Below, piece by piece: positions 36,401-48,400 of a stretch of DNA of 64,000 nucleotides; positions within the stretch are counted from its first letter, which is position 1; the number at the start of each line of letters is the position of its first letter. The position numbers were made by a program, and so were the translations under genes. Location: positions 18,594,328-18,658,327 of the forward strand of contig CM055728.1 of assembly GCA_029465975.1 (NCBI GenBank), written 5' to 3'. Source of the stretch: Dallia pectoralis. Taxonomy: Eukaryota; Chordata; Actinopteri; Esociformes; Umbridae. The notes under the pieces are model-generated. The model was not told the DNA's origin. It made no database searches and saw only the letters and a program-made list of their open reading frames with translations.

Positions 36401-39400
36401 ATACGTTGTGTTCCATTTAGAACTATTTGGTTATTAGAATAAACGCATGCAAAAATAGACTGACAATTTTCAGAAGAAAGTTGTTTTTTGGCCATTTGAG
36501 CCTGTAAACAAACCCACAAAATGCTGATATCATGCATTCTCAACTTGTCTAACACAATGCTTCCTCATTCAGCACAACAGTTTTCATTGTGCTAACATAA
36601 TCACTACATTTTGATTCACATTCCTTTTACATTAAGAACTTGACAAACAAAGCATGCCATTGGAACACAGGAGTGATGCTTGCTGATAAATGGGCCTATT
36701 TAGATATTCCATTGAGAATCAGTTAGTTTCCAGTTACAATAACAGTTTACTGGCTAACATCAGTGTCTATCGCCGAATTTTCGATCAGTTTGATTATTTT
36801 AGTGGACAAATACTGTGGGGTTTTTTCAAAAGCAAGTGACAGCCAGCCTCTTTAAACTTGGTTTACAAAGTACCAAATCTTTGGAAACACTCATTTAGTG
36901 TACGAGGTTATTACTAAACATTGCGGTGAATGATGTGATTTACATGTACTCATCAGAGTGCTTACCCTTCCATCCAGCTGTGCAGTCTGTGGTGGTGTCA
37001 ACAATACAAGCAGAAGAGCTCGAGGAGCTTCCCGTTTCTTCTCCAGTTCCTCTGAGATTACACTGCCCTCCTTCAGCAAGGAGCTCACGTCTGTAATTAC
37101 ATAACAATGATGTAAAACATCCAATGGACACACAAGGACCAATAATTAGTAGGCATCTCGTTCTTACATCTGTCACATCATCCCACAGGACCATGCCAAT
37201 GCCAAATGCCAATATCTACACACAGTGGTTCATACCATTATAACTCTGGTATGGGGACATGTCAGGCAGATTGAAGCTTCTGGTGTTAAAAGGGGCCGGC
37301 TCTGCTGAAAACTGGTGAGGCGTCGTGGAGGTGGGTGGGAGCTGGGACTCAGCATCACTTATGAAGAGGCCGAGTTTCTGTCCGCTGATGTTAAGTCTGG
37401 CTGGGCTGATGAGGGGGCGGCGCTGACGAGAGCTTGAGATGGAAGTGACTGAGTCGGCGACAGGGGGTCGGAGACGGGCATGGTGATGAAGGGCGGCTCC
37501 CAGATTTGAAAGAGAAATAATCTGCTCCAAAATAAATTATTTTTGTCAAATCTCCCACAAATTAACTTCTAACATGTCACACTATTTCATTGAAATGCAT
37601 TCCAGGTTACTCGTGAGGCAGATTGACTAAAAGCAAAAAAAAAGTGTGCAAAGCTTTAATCAATATCAGAAGTTATTTTCATTTTTGGATTGCTACATGT
37701 CTTGGATGGTTAATAGTTTTGTATGTTTTCACTTTTATTCAACAAAAACTTTTGAATAAAAATGTGTTTCCAAAGATTTGGTACTTTGTAAACCAAGTTT
37801 AAAGGCTGGCTGTCACTTACTTTTGAAAAACCCCACAGTATTTGTCCACTAAAATAACGTCAAACTGATCGAAAATTCGGCGTAGACACTGATATTGTAG
37901 TAAATGACTATTGTAGCTGGAAACAACTGATTCTCAATGGAATATCTAAATAGGCCCATTTATCAGCAAGCATCACTGTGTTCCTGCTTTGTTTGTCCAA
38001 GTTCTTAATGTAAAAAGGCTAACAGATCTATAAAGAAATGTAGTGATTATGTTAGCACAGCTGAAAACTGTTGTGCTGAATGAGGAAGCATTGGCCTTCA
38101 TTAGACAAGTTGAGAATGTAGAGTATCAACGTTTGTGGGTTTGTTTACAGGCTCAAAATGGCCAAAAAAAAACAACTTTCTTCTGAAAATTGTCAGTCTA
38201 TTTTTGCATGCGTTTATTCTAATAGCAAATGATTTACAAACAATGGAACACTGCCAATATAAATAGCTTTATAAACATAAATAATACATTTCATATAGCT
38301 TTAACATTCTGTATATACATTTCACACGGTTTCTCCAAAGAAACAAAAGTGTTGTAGAATGTGTAGATTTAAACATTTTGCCACTGCTCAAAGTTACCTG
38401 AAGGCAAGGAGTCTTTGCACTGTGAAGGTGGACGACTTCCACTGAAAAGGTAGCCAGAATCTAAAAAGCATGAGAACAATATAAATTAAGAGCAACTCCT
38501 AAATGACTTAAAATAAAATAATCTCAATGCAACAACATAAAAACTAAAGACAAAATGTAGTTGTTTTCTAGTAACCATTGCTGTAAGGTACAGAATAACA
38601 TTATAAAGATCCTTTCATATCATATAACAGCCTCATGCAGTGTTCCCCTTTTAGTGTAATAAGTGTGTCTCTCTGCTAAATTGTGACACCGCAACAGAAA
38701 CCGAATTCATTTTTGAAATGTTTATTAAAAAAATTCCACGCTGCATGCAGTTTACCATTGCAAAAGCAAATGTTCAGTGCATCAATCTAGCAAGCGAGGG
38801 CAGAGAAACGTAACAGTGTCTGTGCATGGAACTGTCACCAAGTGCCTGTCAGATGATACCTACTTGCTGGTTCCCTGACAGGCACTTACATTGTATGTAA
38901 CCACAGTCAGACCAGTAAGGGAGACAGCCACAAGTGACCTGAAAATACCTTTCAAACAACACGTCTGCATTAAATTACAGATAAATGTTTGACCACATTA
39001 GATCATACAGCCCACGTTCTTCACTACATACAACTATATCATTCCTTCTACCAAAATGTGTATGTCCTTCTCATTATATAAATTATTTTTCTACTTGCAT
39101 TGGCAAGTTTCTCATAGCTAAACAATTTATAAAATTGAAGTACAGTTTAACAGGTTTGGAATTAAATCACATAATTCATAAGGAATTTAAAAAGGGGCAG
39201 AACAGATGAAGAATAAAAAAACACAAAGACAACTCAAAGCACCAGCCATCTTACCTGTCCTAGCTAGGGATGGGATGGTTCCGAGGTACAGGGCTCTGTT
39301 GAGGCGACCTGGCAGAGAAGACGGGGAAGCTCGGCGCTCTCTGGGACTTTTGTGTCTGTTAATGAGCTGGGAGAGGTTTGGGGGTGGTGTTGGGAAGAAG

Positions 39401-42400
39401 TTGGAGGAGGAACCGGGGGACATTTGAGAAAGAAGGGGAGCATGGTCACCATACTGCAAGTCCTCAGAGTTGCCGGACAGGTACCTGCAACAGAAGATCA
39501 CAATTGATCCTCTAATGAACTCAACAGTAGTTTGTTATGTACACAAACATTTGATTGCTTTTTTTTTATGACTGGATTCCAGCCTCTTTTTCAATTCAGC
39601 CATTGCGATGGATAAACATACATTAAAAAACACTTTGTTTTTAAACAAACAACACACAAATGGGTGCATTTACATGTCGCCATGGACACAAAAATCTAAC
39701 ATTGACAAAACGTGTCAACATTCATATACTATTCGGAAATAAGGTATATAGAAGACGTTTGGAAAAAAATAGTAAATAATAAATCCATCTGCGCCCCCAT
39801 TATAAACTATTTTCTTCTTTCCACAATGATCAAAATATGCTACTAGATTTGAGAGTGAGAAATTGCAACAACCATTACTCTTAGGCGATGAAGAAGTATG
39901 GTTCAATAAGAGGACACAACCACTCACCTGAAGAACCTCATAACATTTGCCGGTCCCCAACCCAGCTGACTGCATTGCTAGAAACCAGGAATACCAACAG
40001 AGAAAGCCTTGACAGATAATTCTGGCATATTTATATTGCCATGGGTCTTTGCAGCTACTTGTTAACTAGCTGCACCATCAAGACGTGAACCCAGACCGTG
40101 ATGTTTCTGCTTGGTCTATCAAAAAACACATTTGATGAAATCTTTATACAACACGATCCAAATACCAAATGAGTCCACAAAACATTAATTTGCAATTGTG
40201 TCTCTTCAATTATGTACAATATGCCACAAGAGTACGGGCAACGAAGTGCACAACAATGTGTTAAAGACATCCAATTAGCCGATTGCTGGAATTACACTTA
40301 AAGGAGCAATTTTCAATTAGTATTACCTATAAGGAAGCTCCTGCGCTAAACAACTCATGCTACTGCTTTCATTTCACTTTAACCAGTTCATCACCGCTGT
40401 AAAAAAGATACAAAAAGTTGTATTTTAAAAGTGATTTCACATCAGTACAGATGTCATAACAATGTATAATAGCTTTCTTTGCGAACTAGAAATTGTATAG
40501 AACTGTATTGAAATTCATCAAGCATAAAATCAATGTAACATTGTATTCATAAGTTCCTTTGCTGTATAAATACTCAATTCCGCTATAGCACAAAAGTTCC
40601 GTTTTGGTTACTTGAACATTTTATGTTTCCCAAAACCAGTCTTGACCTATAAATATGTTAAAAGTTATGCTGCCACATAGCACTGTTTCTGACAAAGAAC
40701 CCTACTTGCTTGAGTTTCAAGTAGGTAAATTGTCTACTATCCCATAATGGATGATATTTTATAGAACAATACAAATATAAAGACACTGGAAGATTGCCAG
40801 GAAAAGTGTTTGTATTACTTCTGCAACTGACTTACCAACTGTGCTAAACCTCACAGGCAAACAAAAGCAGCTGCTTTATGGGAACTAATTCATTGAAATT
40901 AATATGTATAATGCCAATAATAACTATAGATCAGATAACTAGCTTGAAGGTTGTGTGTATTTATCATGTACACCAAGCAAGCAGCCAGATATAACGGTGA
41001 CGGGCAAATTTAGCACGAAACAAGAAGGTGGAGGTCAACAGGTGATCGCTGACACCAAATAGCCATTTTCACAATCTTTGAGTTGTGTTGCAGCTGAAAC
41101 ATTCTTGTGAGGTAATGGTTAGAAACAGGCCAAGCATTCTTCTTACAAAATAATGGCATAAATCAAAAAGTCAATAAGTTTAAGTCATTTATTTATTTTA
41201 CAGTGATCAACAACACATGGTTTAAAAAAAGGCCCCAGAGGCTATAGGAAGTGTAGTGATAACCTACGTTATTCAATATGCAGTACCCCAGAAACATTAT
41301 TTCCTTAAATGGATGGAATAGATAAACTATTCTAAAAAACGTCACATAAATGGTCAGTGGACATTAAATGAAAGCTTACATTTTCCAGTCACTCACTAAT
41401 ATATCCTTCCTTAATCATATTCTCAAAATAATTAAGTTCAGTCTTTTTTTGTTTTAAAGAGATGCAAACAAAATGCTAAGCTTTTTTGTTCCCTTACCTT
41501 CAAAACAATGTAGGACAAAAAAGCAAGGAAACCTAGTTTCAAGGTAAGGAATTAATGTCTGACATATTTCTGCAATTTAACAAACAAAAACACTTACCAC
41601 AAAAACAATTGGGAAACACCTACAGTATACATCTCAATATTCCGTCATGGAATAAAATATTTCAGTTTTCAGGATAAAGTATAACATTGGCTAACTATTA
41701 AGTAAAGTAAAACTGCACAACCATCATTGAAATCCTAGTACCACTAATCACACATAAAAATAAAAGCTGCATTACCTAAATTCACCAGTTTGGACCAAGC
41801 CAAAAGCTTTAGATTCACAAAAAATGTCCTCGTTTTGCAAAAAATGTCAATTTTGTTGGAGCATCAGCGTTCATGGGCAAGATCACATGCGTAAAATGAC
41901 CTGAATCAAGAAACTTTCTTCTGAAACGTGTGAAAACTCAAACATATTACAGGTAAGCCATTGCCAAGAAATTGAAGATCTAATACAATATGCCCTACTC
42001 CAAACAAACACATTAGCGTCAACTTCGAGAAACAGATGCCTCACAAGTCCTCCCTGAATTGTCTCGTCACTGTTGACACAGAGACAGGTAATTTGCTAGA
42101 ATTATTAAACGAAGCTGCCAGTTGAGCATGGTTGCTGGTAACAGGCCTCACCTCAGTAGATATTCTATTGTAAAATAGTCGGTTACAGTGACAATAGACA
42201 TTCACAACATTAACAATGCCTACACTGTGTTTACGATCAATTTGATGTTCTCTTAATGGACAAATACATGGCCTTTCTTTTTTTTTAAAAACAAGGACAT
42301 TTCCAGTTTAAAGTTATACTATACACATTGGTTCTCAGAGCCTCTTCTCGGGGACCTCTATCCGTGCCACGAATTTGAACTATTCCAGAGCTGGCACCCC

Positions 42401-45400
42401 TGATTCAATTTGGCAACTCATCATCAAGCCCTTGGTCTCCCGGACATGAAGTTTGAGAACCACAGTGATAGCTTAGTCAAAAAAAGCTAAAAATGTATAC
42501 AGTACTTCACTGGTTATATGCCAAACTAGTAACATAATGAAATGTGCTAGAATCAGTTAGATGCATTAAGTAAAAATGAGCAACAAGGTAAAATATAACA
42601 ATAATTGGACGGTGTCCATAGCATAAATAAAGAATTTAACAATTCTGACTGTGGGTAGGTGAGAATACAAAATACAAGTTATGCGTTGGTGCAGTAATGC
42701 TAGCCTAGAGCAAATTATACAGACTGTCACATCTATCATTCAAAATGTACATCACACAAAACAATCAGTACTTAAAAAAGCATTGTGTATCATAATAATC
42801 TATAACGGTATTTGATAGCACAAACAAAAGCTACATAATAAATAAAGTATCATCAAGCGATATCAGTGCATGCTTGAGGGCTAGTTACGAGGAGGTTATA
42901 GCAGAGATTAATAGCATAAATTGTAAAGTATGGTGCTGCAGCTACAAAATTAGGAAGTGGTAATTGAGATACAGCACCAGTATAAATTACCAACATACAG
43001 AATATATACGAAGTGAGCAAGGCGTGGCATGTTAAATATCCCCAAGACCGTAATAAAAAAGATCCTTTAACTATTGGAAACAAAACTCAAAACAGAAACA
43101 GCACCATATTTCGGTGAAAACTACACTTAATCACAGCTTTTGCTTACAAAGGCAACAAAACAGTAAAGAAAACCAGGTCACAAGTAGTGGCATAATTCGT
43201 ACCAAATCTTAACTGATTGGTGCAGTTACGTGAAAAAGTATTTGCCCACTCTCGGATTCTGAATTGTTGCAATTTCCTTACATTAAAATTGGTCTAAATA
43301 TTTTCATGGTTGTAGTAGCAATAAGGTAGAGGTCAAAGCCAAAGAATGACACCAACGTTAGGCGTTTCATTGGCTTGGTGTGTGAGGTAATCAAACACAC
43401 AATCCTCAGGTGTGAAATAGTTTCCACCCCCCCTAGTTAATTCAATCCAATGAAATAGAATATTATGGCCAGTGGTTTAAATACCTAGATAAACAATCAG
43501 CCCTGCCCAAAATAAATCAGACTAACTTCGGTTCTTGCCATCTAACTACTGACGCAGGATCACAGCATGCAGTTTACAACTCCATTAATTAACACATACC
43601 TGAAACGGGTTACACATAGCTATCTCTAAAATTCTGGTCCAGAGAAAATGGAAAAGGTTTGCCACAGTATACTTTTTTTAATGAATGTGCTTCCAAAAAC
43701 TCTGTTTGAGCATAGAGTACAATCATCCAGGAAGTCAAGGAAGCTGAGAACATCCTGTGATCGACCTGCAAGCTTCTCTTGCCTCAGCTAAGGTCTATGT
43801 TCCAGACTCCGCCGTGAAAACAATAAGCAAAAGTGGGATTCAGGGCAGTAACATGGCAGGAACCACTGTTTAATAAGAAAAACATTCATGCTTTTGTTTG
43901 TCAAAAACATCTGGATTGCTATGCATCAGAGAATTCCACAAGCAATCCCTCCGGAAGTTAAAGTACAGCAGGGAAATGCGTTGCAATGATCACAAACACA
44001 GAAGTATGTCTAAATCAAAACGATTGAAGAAGAAATATTGAGATGTTATTGCTGGACATGAAACTAAGTATTTGGCCACAATTCCTCCACAGAGCAGTAA
44101 ATTAATTATGAACAACTACAGGACGTGTTTGATGCCAGTCTAAAGTGGCTTTATTTGTTTCAATCCAAGTGGGATTTCTTTTTTACATTAGGTGTTTCAT
44201 ATCTTTAGTTAATAAATCACATAAATATAAACATTTTATTGTTTGTTCACTTAAGATTTACTTTGGGTGAAGACCTGACCAAATTTTGAGCCCAAATTAT
44301 GCAAGTTGAACAGGGCAAATACTTTTCACTGCACTCTATACTGGTAAAAATGAACAAAACACATACCCATACATTTTTTCTTATGTCAGCAAACTTCAAG
44401 GACAGATACAGAATACCAGGGCAGCAAACCAACACCATTATGGTTAGGATTCTCCACAGCACTAAAACACACCAGAAAGCAGTGGAATCGGACTTAAACT
44501 CCATTACTTGGGGATCGCCAGAATTAATGTGGTCTTCATTTTTCATAAACAATATAAAAAAGTGATATAAATATTCAGTCTAGAACAGAGCATGTTTATG
44601 AACATCTTATAAGATGGTGCAGTATTAACCTATTTCCACTTCAGTCTATCACAGAGTTGCTCAGACATACAGGAAAGGTCAAATAGACCATATGCTTTTC
44701 ACTGTACTACACTTGGTGGAGTAATTACAAAATTCAGCACAGATAGACTTAAAATTGGCACATCGCAGGTGTATGAGAAGATTACCTTCACAAAAAAATA
44801 CCTGCAGGCATTAAAAACACAGTGGTGTGCTTTTTACATGCGTAGCATAGCCCATGCAGTGAGCAGAAAAATTAGACGGCAAACAATCCTGTGTTTCAAA
44901 TATTCTCAGCACCTAGAAACAACATCTAGCATGCATGTGAGTCAGCGACTTCTGAGATCTCGTTCTAATCTAAACTAGCCAGTCCCCAGCCCTTCTATCT
45001 TGATAGTGCATATATGTATCAATCAATGTTAACAAACCATGCAAATCGAATATGCTGGTTAGCTGTGCTAATTAGAGCTTTGTCAAAATGTAAAATCTCT
45101 CGCACACTAAAACTACCACAAGAGCGAAAACTTAATTCGATAAATGCAGAGTTACTGGGATAGGCGTTTAATCAAAAAATGGATAGCTGTAACATTTATT
45201 GTAGTGGCGATTTCAAGGTTAGCGGTTAGAGTAAATAGAGGTTTAAATGTTATAAACGCATCTTTTAATTTAAACAGGGTTGTTGGTAAAATTACTTTGC
45301 ATTCAAAAGAACACAGAAAGCAGAATTAGTGAAAATATATGAATACATCTTCAAATTGGACATCCGGAAATATGTTCATTAATAGTAGCAGAGGTGAAAT

Positions 45401-48400
45401 AGAAAGGAAGGAGAGTTATGTGAAGTGTTAAGGAAAGCACTCAACGTGCTTAAATGAAAGTTCTACAGATTACACTGAACGTCTTTAAAGCAAATTTAAG
45501 AATCATTGATCAGATTCTGACCTTCGACCTCTTGCTCTTCTCATGTCCATGGATTTGCGTGTTGTCACAGCAGCGGCAAAGCCAACCAGGCAACATAAGG
45601 AGATGGTGCACAGTTTGACTGTATCCAGCCAGCTTGAGACATCTGCTTTCAGGTATTTCTCCACCAAGTAGAGACCCAAGACCAAGAACCAAAGAACAGA
45701 GGCCACTGCATCAATTCGTCTCAATCTGAAGAGACAGGAATAAAGTTTTTAACCAAACAATTAATGTTAAAACAGTTTTGAAGAACAACTTCAGGACTTA
45801 AAGATAACACTTTGATTTAGTGAATGTCCCAAAGGCCAACGTTCGCACTAAACTAGCCAAGACACCACATTTGCAGACATGCATTCCCTGAATTCAACAT
45901 CTCAGAAACAATTTCTTAAATGGCGTATGAAATACCTGATAGGTCCTCCTAGAAAGACACCAGTGATACAGGTCAACAGGCCAATAGAGACCACAGCAAT
46001 CTGATAGTTCCTTCCATACTGCCAGACAAGCTTTGCATTCTCTACAGACTCCTCTGGAAGCAACTCCAGAAAATTTTGCCACGCCTGCTCAGCCTCACTG
46101 CTGCCGTTATTGGGAGTCGATTCGTTGGAGGGGGTCGGCTTTGGGGGAATGATCCCCCCACTTAGGGTTTGGGGTGCAGATTGGGTTTTGTTCTCAAATC
46201 CATACGTGGCTGTTGATACTAGGAAGGCACAGGTAAGAAACGCCAGGACACGAAGGAATATAACTCCAACCGGTGTGCTGAAGGAGTAAGAGCTCTGTAG
46301 AAAAAAGGATAGTAGGTAAGTAGAAATATAAACATGTTGTGCCACAGCGATTTATACTAAGTATTCAAGGTAGGCTTTCTCTGTTCATGTCAAGTGAGTC
46401 CACATATGGTTCAGATACTTTTGCATAGTTCTACCTTTTAGTTCACAGAGTATGGCTCGCGACTCAAAACATCTCCCAGAAAACTGCATCTGATCAATTC
46501 AGAATTGCTCTCGATCATAGCAATTTCAATTTCTCTCCGTTTTTTTAACAGAGACAAATGTCATGTTAATGTATTTAGCACATTTAAAACAACCATAATA
46601 AATGAAAATACTTCTCTTATTGTAATTGACAATCAGACATTGTGTTCAGAAGTACTAGATGTCTCTTGTCCATGTTTTCACAAACCAAATAAAATGTACC
46701 TTTACAAATGCTTTGTCAGAGTCTTTGCTGCGTCTGAGCTGGTGGTTGAAGAGCACGGCCCGGAGTTGGCGGTTCTGGTGCTTGATGTAGTATTCCACTG
46801 CAGTCTGACACGGTCGGCACAACTTGTACGTCTGCTCCACGTGGTGCTTGTACACCTCAATTTCATCATCATAGTTCTCCTAGGGAACAGCAATGAAACG
46901 TTTCCGATGTAAATGGAATTGAACCCTAAATAACAGAAGAATAAACCCCAGATCACAGAAGAATACATACATCTTCCCTTGGGATGAAGGAGGCCAACTG
47001 CTTGATCTTGATGGTCTGGTTGTTGTTGCATTTCTTGCATAACAACATCTGACAGTTGACCCACTGCAGGGTCCTGGGTGTCTCCGGCAAAGGCAGGCTA
47101 GCAGACACGCAGTGGTTCAGATGTTCAGAGAATTGAGCAGGAATTGGTTTGTTGTAATCACCATTCTAGAAACAAGAAAGAAAAGTGAAACAGACCAAAG
47201 TCATTCTTGAGTAGACCATAATTGTTCTCAAAATGTGCATCTGTATACTAAACTTTCTGTAGTCACTTTGATACTACTATTAATAGTACGTTAAACTCTC
47301 AACTAAGCGCACCATTAAGTTATGCATTTAAAGGCTGAAGGATGGTGACATGCTCATGAGCCCAGCGAAAGAAATGACATATTGACAGATGTTGGAGTCC
47401 ACAACAAAGGGAAGTTGCATACGACCAAAGAACTAAAAAAGTATGAAGCCACTTCACGTTTAAGACACAAACATTTGTGGTAACATTTTGGGAGCAAACT
47501 GTCATGGCACGGGATCATAACTGTAATCCATGAGCATTTAAAGAGAAAAGTCCTTGTAGTCTTGATGACAGAACATGAAATGTGCTCAGCACAGCAAGTT
47601 AACCTAGTTCATAAATTAACCCATTAGTGCTAAGATCAATTTCTCAACAACAGAAACGTAAAGGCGTTTGATGCATTATAATTTCAAACAACCAACATTT
47701 AGAGTACCAGTGAAAAGTCTCTCAACCAGCTTTGTAGTAGTGCCCTGGAATCTGATTACTAAAAGCAGTTATCAACAGATACATGCATTATCAAAATAGT
47801 TAAGTGCAGCGCTTATTGACAATACGTAGTATGCAGATCAGTGTATGCAGTAGAGTATTCATTGCAATACCTCCTGGAAGCCGTTGTATTGCTCACAGTT
47901 GGGGCAGTCCCAACAGTTTCTGTTTCCATATGGGACCACAGAGTCCAAGTTGCAGAACCAGCAATTCACATTCACATGTGAGGGCTTTCTTCTGTAAAGG
48001 AAAAACATGTGAAATGACACCTTTTTTCCCTCTTTAGACACATAGTTACAACAATGCCGTCTGAGACAATCTGAGTGAATCCACGATGAAGTCAAAAATA
48101 TGTCGGGGCGACAGCTAAACTAAGATGTTTGGTGTAATATCTTTTAAACGCACAGGTTCTTATATGATAATTATGCAAATGTAAGCACATGTATATTGTC
48201 ATAGTCAATACACATTAAGGCATTTTAAGTTGATATTGCCTAAACATGTTAAATGAAGTTGTGGGGGTCTTGTAGCTTGAAATGTCTCAAATTACCTACT
48301 TGCTAGACACACTTTAATCTTTGTACATCCTGTATATAGATGCTCATTGTATTTTTTCCTTATCAACCCTGCTCAACTGAACTACATATGCCTCATCCTG

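Larger units (their letters stand above)
27891..36890. repeat. 9-kb inverted copy of 37764-46888
   Basis: Reads on the plus strand through tmem201 exons 4-8 and their introns. Arm length 9000 against 9125 bp in the counterpart; the arms are separated by 873 bp (36891-37763). Indels and short rearrangements are frequent. Outer junction CCACAATGA/GTTCCCTAGG, inner junction TTGGAAACAC/TCATTTAGTG. Confidence 0.95.
36891..39829. repeat. Direct duplicate partner of 24936-27890
   Basis: Carries tmem201 exons 10 to 7 on the minus strand. Past 39829 it continues without break into intron 6 and exon 6, so its right flank is the native one, whereas the left partner has the native flank on the other side (last exon). 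Confidence 0.95.
39830..45521 (-). other. tmem201 intron 6 (native copy)
   Basis: No coding exon recognised. Contains two degraded Tc1-like elements (41870-42470 and 43225-44336). Its inverted duplicate is 29243-35211. Confidence 0.75.

Noticed and set aside
27391..36890. A second plus-strand tmem201 paralogue
   Set aside because: It lacks exons 1-3 and 9-11, all exons are frame-broken, and the introns are near-identical to the native copy, so it is an inverted duplicate or artefact rather than a paralogue.
45902..46345. 147-codon ORF as a separate gene
   Set aside because: It is tmem201 exon 5 read into flanking introns.
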